The notes beneath the pieces were generated by a model. The model saw only the letters and a program-made list of their open reading frames with translations, had not been told where the DNA came from and ran no database searches. From CAVPDA01 sp963702495 (GTDB lineage Bacteria; Pseudomonadota; Gammaproteobacteria; Burkholderiales; Rhodocyclaceae), in the NCBI GenBank assembly GCA_963702495.1, contig CAVPDA010000010.1, forward strand, positions 1-64,000: a DNA stretch of 64,000 nucleotides. The letters are read 5' to 3'. Within the stretch, counting starts at the first letter, position 1. The number at the start of each line of letters is the position of its first letter. The position numbers were made by a program, and so were the translations under genes. Below are positions 1-9,512 of the stretch, piece after piece.

Positions 1-33
1 CCAGCCCATACCTGATTGTGCGTGGCGCACACC

Positions 34-1705
34 CACTGAGAGGCTGTGAAAATATTCCTCTGCCGCGTTCCAAAACCAGGGCAGCCCTGCGATAATGCGA
101 AAGTCATTTTACGATTGTGCTGACCATGGACCCACACCCCGACCTGTTTGCTGACGGAAACGAAACCTCGGGCAGCGCATTGCCGACACAGAAGGTCAAG
201 CCGGTCGGGAGAGCGCGGGTGCAACAGCCCAACCGCAAGCAACTGGAACTACGCCCCAGCGACCTGGAGTCGCTGCTGCCGCAAGAGCACCGGGCGCGGA
301 TTGTCTGGGGCTACGTCGAACGTCAGGACCTGACGGGCCTGTATGCAGGCATCAAAGCCGTCGAAGGCGGCGTCGGGCGTAGCGCGATTGCCCCGGAGAT
401 TCTGTTCGCGCTGTGGCTGTACGCCACGCTCGAAGGCATCGGCAGCGCCCGTGCGATCACGCGACTGACGCAGGTACACGATGCCTACCGCTGGATTTGT
501 GGCGGCGTCCAGGTGAACTATCACACCGTCGCCGACTTTCGCAGCCAGCAAGGCGACGTACTGGACGATCTGCTGACCGACAACCTGGCCAGCCTGATGG
601 CGGTTGGTGTGGTCAAACTCAAGGCTGGGGCTCAAGACGGCGTGCGCGTGCGTGCCAGCGCCGGAGCCGCCTCGTTCCGGCGGGAAGAGAAACTTGAGAG
701 TCTCTTGGCCACCGCCCGCGAGCGAGTCGCGGCCCTCAAGAAGCAAGTCGATGACGAACCTGGTGCCGAGTCTCGGCGCCAGGCGGCGGCCCAAGCGCGC
801 GCCGCAGTGGCCCGGGAAGCCCGCATCGAAGCCGCCCTGGCGCGCTTGCCGGAACTGGCCGACATCAAGCAGCGGCAAGGCAAGAAGCCTGAAGAAGCAC
901 GCGCCTCGACCACCGACGCCGAAGCGACGGTGATGAAGATGGGCGATGGCGGATTCCGGCCAGCCTACAACATCGAATTTTGCAGCGACACCGAAAGTCA
1001 GGTCATTGTCGGCGTCGATGTCGTTACCACCGGCAGTGACATGGGGCAGATGGCCCCGATGGTGAAGCAGGTCGTGGAGCGCTGCGGACAGGCGCCGGAC
1101 GACTGGCTGGTGGATGGCGGGTTTCCGGCACACGACCAGATTGATGCCGTCGCCTCACAGACTCGGGTGATTGCCCCGGTGCCCAAGCCGAAAGCCAAGA
1201 CGAAGGACGCCACGGCACCAACCAACGCGCCGGACGATGTTCAAGCGACGCCCGAAGCGCCCGTCGATGCGCACCAGCGCAAGCCAGGAGACAGCCCTGC
1301 GGTGGGAGACTGGCGGGAGCGGATGGCTACCGATGAGTCCAAGGAACTTTACAAGCAGCGCGCGGCCACGGCCGAATGCGTCAATGCCCAGGCCAGGAAC
1401 CGTGGCCTGGTGCTGTTGCCGGTGCGTGGGTTGAAGAAAGTGAAGGCGGTGGCGCTGCTGTTTGTCTTGGCGCACAACCTGATGCGCATGGTGCGACTGG
1501 CACCCGAGTTGATCGGCATAGGGACAGGCACGTCCGGAATTCCAGAAATGGCTGGCTGAAGGCAGAAAATGCCCGGAAATCGTCGAATAGACCGTCGATA
1601 GCGAGCTAATTGATGCGATTGACATATTCTATCCCGTGGCTGGGTGAATCATCCCGACGCGCTCATGGCGCCTGCGGAAATCGAAAACTTCACAGGCTCT
1701 GAGCG
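34..1705 (+). mobile_element. IS1182-like insertion sequence
   Basis: A complete-looking insertion sequence around the transposase at 117-1559. The 17 bases at 34-50 and the reverse complement of 1689-1705 agree at 14 of 17 positions and share the core CTGTGAA, so they are good candidates for imperfect terminal inverted repeats. I see no convincing target-site duplication. Ends were assigned by eye and could be off by several bases. Confidence 0.6.
117..1559 (+). CDS. IS1182-family DDE transposase
   Basis: Transposase of the IS1182/IS5-like DDE group, 480 residues, a usual length for the family. The N-terminal part (about 40-150) has the LRPSDLESLLPQEHRAR and FALWLYATLEGIGSARAI motifs of the DUF772 region. 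A charged coiled-coil stretch (about 190-260) follows. The catalytic part includes DAEATVMKMGDGGFRPAYN, the DDWLVDGGFPAHDQI block and a C-terminal HNLMRMVRL. The frame is open throughout, so the enzyme could be active. The codon at 117 is a non-ATG start; ATG at 126 is an alternative. Confidence 0.9.
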   Translation: MLTMDPHPDLFADGNETSGSALPTQKVKPVGRARVQQPNRKQLELRPSDLESLLPQEHRARIVWGYVERQDLTGLYAGIKAVEGGVGRSAIAPEILFALWLYATLEGIGSARAITRLTQVHDAYRWICGGVQVNYHTVADFRSQQGDVLDDLLTDNLASLMAVGVVKLKAGAQDGVRVRASAGAASFRREEKLESLLATARERVAALKKQVDDEPGAESRRQAAAQARAAVAREARIEAALARLPELADIKQRQGKKPEEARASTTDAEATVMKMGDGGFRPAYNIEFCSDTESQVIVGVDVVTTGSDMGQMAPMVKQVVERCGQAPDDWLVDGGFPAHDQIDAVASQTRVIAPVPKPKAKTKDATAPTNAPDDVQATPEAPVDAHQRKPGDSPAVGDWRERMATDESKELYKQRAATAECVNAQARNRGLVLLPVRGLKKVKAVALLFVLAHNLMRMVRLAPELIGIGTGTSGIPEMAG

Positions 1706-1788
1706 CGCCCAAGCCGCAGAAGATCTTCGGCGCCCTATGGGCTCTGCTACACTCGCCAGCCCCCGCAACGCTCTGGCGGAGGCAAGCC

Positions 1789-2070
1789 GTGAACAAGAAG
1801 GAGTTCATCAATGCTTCGCAGCACGAACCGCTGCCGCGCGCGCAGGTAGCTCGCATCGTCGATTCCGAATTCGTCACCATCGGCAACGCGATCAAGCGCG
1901 GCCGCAAGGTGCAGGTCACCGGCCTTGGGACGTTCTCGAGGATGAAGTGCAAGGCGCGCAAGGGCGTCAATCCGAACACCGAGGAGCCGATCAGGATCAA
2001 GGTCAAGACTGTGGCGAAGTTCAGTGCCGGTGCAGGACTCAGGGCATTCCTCGACGAGAAGAAGGCCTGA
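1789..2070 (+). CDS. HU/IHF-family DNA-binding protein
   Basis: A 93-residue histone-like protein, the normal size for HU/IHF subunits, which bend DNA as dimers. The signature GLGTFSRMKCKARKGVNPNT at the start of the beta-arm and the following EEPIRIKV are typical. The N-terminal helices begin MNKKEFINA. GTG at 1789 is chosen because GGAGG lies at 1778-1782, an ideal spacing. It follows the IS element at once and is probably an island-encoded nucleoid protein rather than the housekeeping copy, which is an inference from context. Confidence 0.85.
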   Translation: MNKKEFINASQHEPLPRAQVARIVDSEFVTIGNAIKRGRKVQVTGLGTFSRMKCKARKGVNPNTEEPIRIKVKTVAKFSAGAGLRAFLDEKKA

Positions 2071-2095
2071 TGCCGGCGTCGGGCCACGCGGATCG

Positions 2096-2272
2096 ATGAA
2101 CACATTGCGCCAGATCCGCCGCCCACTCCTGCCTGGGGAAGCCGTACCGCCGATCCCGTCTTTGTATGACCAGATTGCCAGCGTCAAAGGCGGCATCGCA
2201 CGCGTGATTCCTCAGCCCTCTGCACCGGCCCCGGAAAGCATCGAAGAGGACGGAGACGACGAGAATCGTTGA
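2096..2272 (+). CDS. Small hypothetical protein
   Basis: A possible 58-residue protein starting MNTLRQIRRPLLPGE and ending in the acidic run EEDGDDENR. It begins 25 bases after the HU-like gene and runs the same way, so it could be cotranscribed. I recognise no family. The Shine-Dalgarno match upstream is poor, and the only support is the open frame, its position and a natural-looking acidic C-terminus. Confidence 0.3.
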   Translation: MNTLRQIRRPLLPGEAVPPIPSLYDQIASVKGGIARVIPQPSAPAPESIEEDGDDENR

Positions 2273-2924
2273 GCGCGCGCCGGCAGACGACACGACGGGC
2301 AGAGCTGCAAGATGCCGCCGGTTCGCGGCCCCGCCGCGCGTGCGCGCAAGCTGGCCTGCCTGATTCGCAGCCCAGTGCGCGCCCGGCACGTCGCAGCGGA
2401 TGCGGCGATAGCCGATTCCGCGATCGCGACGGCGCCACTTGCGTCGCGAATCAATGGCTCCTCCGATCGCGGCGCCCTGGAAATGGTCGATCACTGGCCG
2501 CTATGCGGGCAATCGCTGGATGGGCGCGCTCGACTCCTTACCGACGCTCAAGGTGCGCACCGCGGGCGTCGGCTCATCGGCCTCAGCGGTCAGCCGTGAT
2601 GCCGACAGAAATCAGCGCTACGACCGCTTCCGACCGCTTCCGGATATCAGGCCCCGGCGTTCCCTCGCGGCCATGAGGCGACGTTGGTTGGCCGCCGAAA
2701 TCGCCGAAACGAGCGTCAGGAGTACCTCAGACAGCGGACCTTCGCGAGCGCACGGCGGAATCCCGCACTTCGGGCCGGACCCGCCATTCGCCGCCATCTT
2801 CCATTCCTGCTCGATCGTCCGCTCAGCGGCAGCAAGGCGCCCGGGCGCTCCTAGCCAACGGAAGAAAGTGCCAGACCCGCAGATAATCCAATACACCTAT
2901 CCACGGTAGCGACATGACAGGGGG
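2273..2924. other. No gene recognised
   Basis: About 650 bases in which open frames exist on both strands but none has a family signature, a good ribosome-binding site or plausible composition. A short direct repeat (CGACCGCTTC twice in tandem near 2618-2637) is the only structure I noted. Probably degenerate island DNA. Confidence 0.5.
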
Positions 2925-3977
2925 CTATTTTCCCTGGTCAGGATCCAATTGGTACGCTTGGTCAGCTTGAAGCTGGCGCCGAAGCGTTCGTGCCCGCCAC
3001 GCGGCCGGCGTAGCACCGCTCCAGCGCTGGAACGCCCTCGTGAACACGCCAGGGGCGGCGTAGCCCAGCAGCTCGGAGATCTCGCCTACCTCCATCGAGG
3101 TGTCCTGCAGCATCTGCCGGGCGAATTCGAAGCGGGCCTCGTCGATCAGTTGCTGGAACCCGATGCGGAAAGGCCTGAGGTGGCGGTTCATCGTGCGGCT
3201 GTGCATGCCGAAGAGCGCGGCCACCTGATCGGCTTTGGTCTGACCCGACAAGAGCGCCGTGCGCAGCGCTCCGCGCACCTGCTTCGGGAAGTCGTCGCGG
3301 CTGCGATCCTCGATCGAGTCGATCTGCTTTTGCAGCAGACGGTGCCACTGGTCATCGATGATCGGCAAGCGGCGCGTCAGGAATCGGGCGGGGAACACCA
3401 GGGCGAATTGTTCGGCGTCGAAACGAGAAGGAACGCCAAAGAACTGGCGGAAGGGTCCGACATCCGCCAGCCTGCGGCGTGCGAACCAGGCTTCGGAGGG
3501 ACTCCAATCGTCTCCGCAAATCTCACGCATGACGTTGTGGATGACCGCGATGGCGCCGTCTCCGACGTGATCGATGGCCTCGATTCCCGGCTGATGAATG
3601 TGCCATGTCAGCATCGCCGAGTTGCCGTCCTGTTCCAGGTCAATCGAGGCGCCGCGGACGTGAAGATGCAGATGGTGCAGCAAGTTGCGCAGCGCAGTTC
3701 CGACGTCTGGCGAGTACTTCACCAGCAAGCCCATGAGCCCCAACGAATGCAGCCCCTCTTGCTGACCGACGAGCAGTCCGAAATGCGGGCAGGCGGTGCG
3801 GGTCGCGCAATGCTGGAAGATGCGGTTGTGAGCGGCGAGCCCGATGCGCTTTTCGGCATCGTCGAACAGCTTCAGGTCATAGCCCAGCTCGGCCAATAAC
3901 GCCTCGGGATTCGCGCCCAGTCTGCGCAGCACGGCCGGAATGGCCAAAGCGGTACCCATGCGGACGGTCGAGTCCAT
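2925..3977 (-). CDS. AraC-family transcriptional regulator
   Basis: A regulator of the AraC class with an N-terminal Arabinose_bd-type sensing domain (about 10-195) and a C-terminal double helix-turn-helix domain. The C-terminal half shows LFGMHSRTMNRHLRPFRIGF and the family signature ARQMLQDTSMEVGEISELLGYAAPGVFTRAFQRWSG (quoted in two overlapping parts of the same domain). ATG at 3977 is preferred over an upstream in-frame ATG at 4007 because GAGGGG stands just before it. It is transcribed divergently from the sulfur block beginning at 4303 and is the obvious candidate regulator of it; the inducer is unknown. Confidence 0.88.
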   Translation of the reverse strand: MDSTVRMGTALAIPAVLRRLGANPEALLAELGYDLKLFDDAEKRIGLAAHNRIFQHCATRTACPHFGLLVGQQEGLHSLGLMGLLVKYSPDVGTALRNLLHHLHLHVRGASIDLEQDGNSAMLTWHIHQPGIEAIDHVGDGAIAVIHNVMREICGDDWSPSEAWFARRRLADVGPFRQFFGVPSRFDAEQFALVFPARFLTRRLPIIDDQWHRLLQKQIDSIEDRSRDDFPKQVRGALRTALLSGQTKADQVAALFGMHSRTMNRHLRPFRIGFQQLIDEARFEFARQMLQDTSMEVGEISELLGYAAPGVFTRAFQRWSGATPAAWRARTLRRQLQADQAYQLDPDQGK

Positions 3978-4302
3978 GGGCTGGCCCCTCGCGGTCGGGT
4001 TTCGCATTTCAGGCCAGTCGAGTGATCCGCTCTTTTATCCGGGGAAGAATAGATATTCGCATTTGTCCGAAATAGTGAATTCATTGTCCGCAATTGTAAA
4101 GCCCCCCCTTCCCTCCCTTGCAAGTATGCGATTGCGCCAAGCAGTCGAGTTCTAGTCCAGCAAGCCTTGCGGTCGGGAGCGTCAACCGCAAGCCAGCGGC
4201 GAGCGCCGGGTCGCGCAACGGGGGCTGCCTTGAATGGCAGGCACCGGTCGACCCATCTGCTGGCAGTCGTCCGTTCGTTGCATATCGACCTGTGGAGAAA
4301 CC

Positions 4303-4980
4303 ATGAAACTGAAACCAGGACCTACTCGTAAAGTCCACGCCAACAACACGCGCGGTGCCGCGTTTTGCGGACTCGGCGCCTTCGTCGGCATCGGCAAGAC
4401 CCAGCGCGCTCACGTCTACACGGCGGCAACGCTGCCGGTCGGACCGGACGACTACAAGAAGATCGATCCGGAGAAGCTGGCGCGCGAGCTCGAAGTCGAC
4501 ATGTGCGCCGTCAACAGCGGCCGCTTCTGGATGATGGACGAAGTGGAGTACGCCGGGGGAGACACCGTCGACTTTCATGGTGTCGGGATGAATTGGGCCG
4601 GCGACATGACCGGTGCCGAGATGATGACCCAGTTCGAGAGCGCGTACGTGCCCTCGCTGATCCGGCGCGCCACCAACTGGGTCTGGCACGCGGGCAAGCC
4701 GGTGCACCTGCTGCGCGAGCCGAACGGCACGGTCTGGGTTCTGCAGGAGTTCACAAAGGCGGTCGATCCGAGCCTGACCCCCGACAACCTTCACACGTTG
4801 GGCGGCAAGCTGAAGAACCTGCCGGAAGGCTGGACCTTCGAGACCGTGGTGCTCACCAAGAACCTGTCGCTGGATACCAATCGCGCCGGAGGCTGGGCCG
4901 CGATCATTCGTGATGAGCTGCATTGCACCTATCAGGGGTGTGGCTACGGCACGGACGCCAGCGCGAACTACGTGCTGTAA
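4303..4980 (+). CDS. Uncharacterised 225-residue protein
   Basis: I do not recognise a family. The protein is soluble-looking, with no signal peptide or membrane segment. Tryptophan- and glycine-rich motifs such as HGVGMNWAGDMTGAEM and the C-terminal DELHCTYQGCGYGTD suggest a compact enzyme or binding fold. The start at ATG 4303 follows GGAGAAACC; the frame is open further upstream but without a binding site. It is the first gene downstream of the divergent AraC regulator and precedes the rhodanese gene, so it probably belongs to the same sulfur-related transcription unit. Confidence 0.75.
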   Translation: MKLKPGPTRKVHANNTRGAAFCGLGAFVGIGKTQRAHVYTAATLPVGPDDYKKIDPEKLARELEVDMCAVNSGRFWMMDEVEYAGGDTVDFHGVGMNWAGDMTGAEMMTQFESAYVPSLIRRATNWVWHAGKPVHLLREPNGTVWVLQEFTKAVDPSLTPDNLHTLGGKLKNLPEGWTFETVVLTKNLSLDTNRAGGWAAIIRDELHCTYQGCGYGTDASANYVL

Positions 4981-5117
4981 CCCGCCGTGAGTGCTGAGGC
5001 CGCGCGGATCGACGCAGTCGCTGGCCGATCTCGTACGCGCGCTCAAGGATGCCATCCAACTCACTGGCGCTCCGAGTTCGGCGCGCCAGTGATGAGCGGC
5101 AGAATGAGAGGTGAATC

Positions 5118-5678
5118 GTGGTGTTGAAGCAAGAGCAGAACCCCGCGCCTGCGGTCGATGGCAGCAAGCTGCACAAGATGAAGCAGACGACCCTCGGTCT
5201 CTACGTGACCGCCGCGCAAGCCTACGAAATGTGGAAAGCCGCCCCGGACAAGGTGAAGGTCATCGACGTGCGGACCCCCGAGGAGTTCGCCTTCGTCGGC
5301 CACCCGGAGATGGCCTGGAACATACCGTTGGCCTTCGTGAGCTACCAGAGAAAGGACGGCAAGTTCACGTACGCACCACAAATGAACGCGGCTTTTGTTG
5401 ACCAGGTCAAGGAGATCGCCCAGCCAACCGACATCCTGCTGGTCACGTGCCGGTCAGGCGGCCGCGGCGCAATGGCCGTCAACCAGCTTGTCGCGGCCGG
5501 GTTCACGAAGGCGTACAACATCGTCGATGGAATCGAAGGAGACACTGTGGACGATCCCGAGAGTGTTTTTCACGGAAAGAGGATGAAGAACGGCTGGAAG
5601 AACTCGGCGCCCTGGGTCTACGGCGTCGATCCCGAGAAGATCATCATCGAAGAAGGCGCTTCCCAGGGAATGAGGTGA
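5118..5678 (+). CDS. Rhodanese-like sulfurtransferase
   Basis: A 186-residue single-domain rhodanese, which moves sulfane sulfur through a cysteine persulfide. The conserved VIDVRTPEEFAFVGHPE segment is at about 48-64 and the active-site loop is TCRSGGRGA with catalytic Cys111. No signal peptide is visible, so it is probably cytoplasmic. A C-terminal extension (about 140-186, ending EEGASQGMR) goes beyond the minimal domain. GTG at 5118 follows GAGAGG. The next gene starts 32 bases downstream, consistent with an operon. Confidence 0.9.
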   Translation: MVLKQEQNPAPAVDGSKLHKMKQTTLGLYVTAAQAYEMWKAAPDKVKVIDVRTPEEFAFVGHPEMAWNIPLAFVSYQRKDGKFTYAPQMNAAFVDQVKEIAQPTDILLVTCRSGGRGAMAVNQLVAAGFTKAYNIVDGIEGDTVDDPESVFHGKRMKNGWKNSAPWVYGVDPEKIIIEEGASQGMR

Positions 5679-5710
5679 CAAACCTCGGCTCCAGGAGGGA
5701 AGTAGCGACG

Positions 5711-6268
5711 ATGGCAACCACACCCCCGCGACGCCCTGAGGATGGCGCAAACGCGCGGCCGAAGCCGCCGCGGAAGGTGAAGCGCACGCTCACCCCGGGC
5801 AACTTGTTCAGGACGTTCGCCAATGTCGTGGCCTCGGGCCCCGTCCTTCTCGCGGCGCTGGTCAGGCCGAAAACCTCTGCTGCCCTGCGCGAGAAGGTCA
5901 TGCTCGGCGTGACCTCGGTCACCGACTGCCGCTACTGCCAATGGGGTCACAGCCAGTGGGCGATGGCCCACGGCGTGCCGCTGGAGGAGGTGAACCAGAT
6001 CCTCGGCCAGCAGATCGAGCCGCTGCAGGCAGGAAACCGGGCCGAGGCAGCGGCGATCCTGTTTGCCCAGCACTACGCGGAGAACCTCGACCGGGTCGAT
6101 CCGGAATCGATCGAGAACCTGCGCGAGCACTACAGCGACGCCCAGGTGGCCGAGATCCTCGCCTACGTGCGCGTAGTCACCCTCGGCAGCCTGACCGGCA
6201 ATACCGTGGACGTGTTGCTCGGCCGTACGGTTTCCTCGCACCAGGACACGAAAAGAGAGAGCTCATGA
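5711..6268 (+). CDS. AhpD-like / carboxymuconolactone decarboxylase family protein
   Basis: A 185-residue all-helical protein of the CMD/AhpD superfamily. The redox signature is complete: Glu61, then Cys73-Arg-Tyr-Cys76 and His80 (TDCRYCQWGH). In AhpD this E...CxxC...H set acts as a thiol-disulfide and proton-relay centre reducing peroxiredoxins, so a thiol-redox role is more likely than decarboxylation. GGAGG at 5695 precedes ATG 5711. The stop overlaps the ATG of the flavoenzyme at 6265 (ATGA), which implies translational coupling and a shared task in thiol or persulfide chemistry. Confidence 0.85.
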   Translation: MATTPPRRPEDGANARPKPPRKVKRTLTPGNLFRTFANVVASGPVLLAALVRPKTSAALREKVMLGVTSVTDCRYCQWGHSQWAMAHGVPLEEVNQILGQQIEPLQAGNRAEAAAILFAQHYAENLDRVDPESIENLREHYSDAQVAEILAYVRVVTLGSLTGNTVDVLLGRTVSSHQDTKRESS

Positions 6269-7962
6269 AAGTCATCATCGTTGGCGGAGTGGCCGGCGGC
6301 GCGTCGTGCGCGGCGCGCTTGCGCAGGTTGGACGAGAACGCCGAGATTCTCATGGTCGAGCGCGGACCGTACGTCTCGTATGCGAACTGCGGCCTGCCCT
6401 ATCACGTCGGCGGCGTGATCGAGAAGGAATCGAGCCTGCTCGTGGCGAGTCCGGAAATGTTCCGCGGGTTCTTCGGGGTCGAGGCGAGAACCGGGTGCGA
6501 GTGCATCAAGGTCTCGCCGGACAAGAAGACCGTCGATCTGCGCGACGTCGCCACCGGCGCGGTGACGACCGAGTCCTACGACAAGCTGGTGCTCTCGCCC
6601 GGCGCGCCGTCGATCCGCCCGCCGCTGCCCGGCATCGACCTCCCGGGCATCTTCGAGTTGAGGACCGTTCCCGACGCGGCGGCGATCCGCGAGTGGATCG
6701 AGAAGGGGTCCCTGTTCCTCGCCGGCATGCACCGGTATTCGGGCTTCCAGAGCGTGCGGCCGAAGACGCGCGCGGTGGTGGTCGGCGGCGGCTTCATCGG
6801 ACTGGAGACGGCGGAAAACCTCATCCATCGCGGCTTCGACGTGACGGTCGTCGAAATGGCCGACCAGATCCTGGCGCCGCTCGACCCGGAGATGGCGCGC
6901 ATTGCGGAGGGCTATCTGGAACGGCACGGCATGCGCCTCGCGCTCAACGACGGCGTGGCCAGATTCGAGCAGGGCGAGGACCGCACTCTGAAGGTGCTGA
7001 CGAAGGGCGGGAAAACGCATCCCGCCGACGTCGTGATCCTCGCGCTCGGCGTGCGTCCCGACACCGCGCTGGCCAAGGCGGCGGGTCTCGAGATTGGCCA
7101 GCGCGGCGGCATCCGTGTCGACGACCAGATGCGCACGAGCAACCCGGACATCTTCGCCGTCGGCGATGCGATCGAGGTCAAGGACGCCGTGACGGGTGAA
7201 TGGAGCTTGATCGCGCTCGCCGGTCCGGCGAACCGGCAGGGCCGCATCGCGGCCGACGTGATCGCCGGGCGCGACTCGCGCTTCCGCGGCACCCAGGGGA
7301 CATCGATCATCGGCTTCTTCGACGGCGCCGCGGCGTGGACGGGCGTCAGCGAGAAGACGCTGAAGCGCGTCGGCGACACGGACTACGAGAAGGCCTACCT
7401 CTACCCGAACTCGCACGCGGGCTACTACCCCGGCGCCAAGCCGATCGCGATGAAGGTGATCTTCCGCAAGTCGAACGGAAAGCTCCTCGGCGCGCAGGCG
7501 CTCGGCGAGGACAACGTGGACAAGCGCATCAGCGCGCTCGCCGTGGCGCTGCAGATGGGTGCGACGGTGTACGACCTCGAGGAGGCCGAGCTTTGCTACG
7601 CGCCCCAGTTCGGCAGCGCGAAGGACCCGGTCAACTTCGCCGGGATGATCGCCGCGGACATCCTGCGCGGCGACATGCCGGTCAGTCATTGGGCGTCGGG
7701 TGACGAGGAGTTCCTGCTCGACGTGCGCGAGCCGGTGGAACTCGCGGTGGAGACCGAGCCGCGCGCCGTCAACATCCCGCTGGGTCAACTGCGCTCGCGC
7801 CTGGGCGAGCTTCCCCGCGACCGGGACATCCACGTGATCTGCCGCTCGGGCGGGCGCGCCTACTTCGCGACGCGGATCCTGCTGCAGCACGGGTTCAAGG
7901 CCAGCACGCTGTCCGGCGGCATGCTGTCGCGAACCCACGCGGCGAACTTCTGGAGCAGTTGA
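6265..7962 (+). CDS. CoA-disulfide-reductase-like flavoprotein fused to rhodanese
   Basis: A 565-residue fusion. Residues 1-450 form a pyridine nucleotide-disulfide oxidoreductase: FAD-binding VGGVAGGASCAARLRRL near the start, the single redox cysteine Cys42 in YANCGLPYHVGG, an NAD(P)H-binding VVVGGGFIGLETAE near 175, and the dimerisation domain to about 460. Residues 470-565 form a rhodanese with DVREPVE and catalytic Cys526 (ICRSGGRAY). This is the architecture of CoADR-Rhd/NADH-dependent persulfide reductases, which act on CoA disulfide, CoA-persulfide or polysulfide. It overlaps the AhpD-like gene by four bases. A scrambled second copy lies at 18286-19075. Confidence 0.92.
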   Translation: MKVIIVGGVAGGASCAARLRRLDENAEILMVERGPYVSYANCGLPYHVGGVIEKESSLLVASPEMFRGFFGVEARTGCECIKVSPDKKTVDLRDVATGAVTTESYDKLVLSPGAPSIRPPLPGIDLPGIFELRTVPDAAAIREWIEKGSLFLAGMHRYSGFQSVRPKTRAVVVGGGFIGLETAENLIHRGFDVTVVEMADQILAPLDPEMARIAEGYLERHGMRLALNDGVARFEQGEDRTLKVLTKGGKTHPADVVILALGVRPDTALAKAAGLEIGQRGGIRVDDQMRTSNPDIFAVGDAIEVKDAVTGEWSLIALAGPANRQGRIAADVIAGRDSRFRGTQGTSIIGFFDGAAAWTGVSEKTLKRVGDTDYEKAYLYPNSHAGYYPGAKPIAMKVIFRKSNGKLLGAQALGEDNVDKRISALAVALQMGATVYDLEEAELCYAPQFGSAKDPVNFAGMIAADILRGDMPVSHWASGDEEFLLDVREPVELAVETEPRAVNIPLGQLRSRLGELPRDRDIHVICRSGGRAYFATRILLQHGFKASTLSGGMLSRTHAANFWSS

Positions 7963-7996
7963 CCGGACCCCGAGCATCGAATCGAAGGCTTGTAAC

Positions 7997-9412
7997 ATGA
8001 CGAAAACCGGAAAGCATCCGAAGCCGGCGTCCAAGGACAATGCGTCCACAGCGTCGCGCCCCGAGTTTGTCTCACGAGATGAGCGCATGGCTGCGGGCAA
8101 GGCGCTGCGCGAGAAGCTGCCGCGCGAGCGCCACGCCATCTGGAATCCGCCGGGCAAGCAACGCGACCCGATCGACGTGCTGGCGGCGTCCAATCGGGCG
8201 CGCATGCCCGAACTGGTCCCCATTCGTTATGGGCGCATGCTGCGCAGCCCGTTCACCTTCCTGCGCGGTTCGGCGGGATTGATGGCCTGCGACCTGGCCA
8301 CGCTCCCCGGCACGGGCCTGCTCGTACAGGCCTGCGGCGACTGCCATTTGCTGAACTTCGGCATCTTCGCCACGCCGGAGCGCAATCTCGTCCTGGACAT
8401 CAACGACTTCGACGAAACGCTGCCGGCACCGTGGGAGTGGGACGTCAAGCGCCTGGCGGCGAGCTTTGCCGTGGCCGCCCGCGACAACCGCTGTTCCGAT
8501 GCCCAGGCCCGCGCGGCCGCCGTCGCGTGCGTGCGCGCCTACCGCGAGCACATGCGCGACTGCTCGAAAAGGAGCCCGCTGGACGTCTGGTACGAGCGTC
8601 TGGACATGCAGTCTCTGATCGAGAACGCGCCGGACGCCGAGACCCGAAAGATTCGGCAGCAAATGGTCGAGAAAGCCCGCCAGCGCATCGGCGAGTACCT
8701 CTTTCCCAAGCTGACCGCCGCGGTCGACGGCAGGCACCGCCTGGTGGACCAGCCACCCGTGCTCTTCCATGTCGCCGAGAAAGGCGCGGAAAGGATGTTC
8801 CTCGAAGGGATGGAAGACTATCGCCTGTCGCTGCCCGACGATCGACGCGTGCTGTTCGATCGCTACCGCCTGGAAGACTTCGCGGTGAAGGTCGTCGGCA
8901 TCGGCAGCGTCGGGACCCGCTGCCTGGTGGGCCTCTTCTTCTCCGCCGAAGGCCATCCGCTCTTCCTGCAGGTGAAGGAGGCGTGTCCGTCGGTGCTCGC
9001 ACCGTACGCGGGCAAGAGCGTCTACGAGAACCAGGGCCAGCGAGTCGTCGTCGGGCAACGGCTGATGCAGTCGTCCAGCGACATCTTCCTGGGCTGGACG
9101 CAAGGGCGGCGGGGCTACCAGTTCTTCGTGCGCCAGTTGCGGGACATGAAGCTGTCCATCCCGGTGGAGGGCACTTCGGCAGGGCAATTGAAGCGGTATG
9201 CCGGGTTCTGCGGGACGGTCCTCGCCCGCGCCCACGCCAGGTCCGGCGATGCGGCGCAGATTAGCGGCTATCTCGGGAAGTCGGACGTGTTCGACGAGGC
9301 GATCGGCGAGTTCGCGCTGGCGTACGCGGACCAGACGGTTCGCGACCACTCGGCGCTGGTCGCGGCAGTAAAGGCGGGGCGCGTCGAGGCGATGGTGGAA
9401 GAAGATCTTTAG
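7997..9412 (+). CDS. DUF2252 family protein
   Basis: A 471-residue protein of the DUF2252 family, full length. Diagnostic segments are the N-terminal SRDERMAAGKALREK, the QACGDCHLLNFGIFATPE loop (about 112-129) and LDINDFDETLPAPWEWD (about 134-150). These two loops resemble the catalytic HxDxxxxN and DFD motifs of aminoglycoside-kinase-like folds, so phosphotransferase activity is plausible; that is my inference, as the substrate is unknown. It starts 34 bases after the CoADR-rhodanese gene. Its N-terminus is repeated as a relic at 18832. Confidence 0.88.
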   Translation: MTKTGKHPKPASKDNASTASRPEFVSRDERMAAGKALREKLPRERHAIWNPPGKQRDPIDVLAASNRARMPELVPIRYGRMLRSPFTFLRGSAGLMACDLATLPGTGLLVQACGDCHLLNFGIFATPERNLVLDINDFDETLPAPWEWDVKRLAASFAVAARDNRCSDAQARAAAVACVRAYREHMRDCSKRSPLDVWYERLDMQSLIENAPDAETRKIRQQMVEKARQRIGEYLFPKLTAAVDGRHRLVDQPPVLFHVAEKGAERMFLEGMEDYRLSLPDDRRVLFDRYRLEDFAVKVVGIGSVGTRCLVGLFFSAEGHPLFLQVKEACPSVLAPYAGKSVYENQGQRVVVGQRLMQSSSDIFLGWTQGRRGYQFFVRQLRDMKLSIPVEGTSAGQLKRYAGFCGTVLARAHARSGDAAQISGYLGKSDVFDEAIGEFALAYADQTVRDHSALVAAVKAGRVEAMVEEDL

Positions 9413-9512
9413 GCACCAAGGAGGATCACGATGCCGACGACGAACGTGATCTTCAAGTGAGTCGTTACCGGTCCGGTCCTGTGACGTGCGGGCGAAACAA
9501 GGGGAACTGAAG

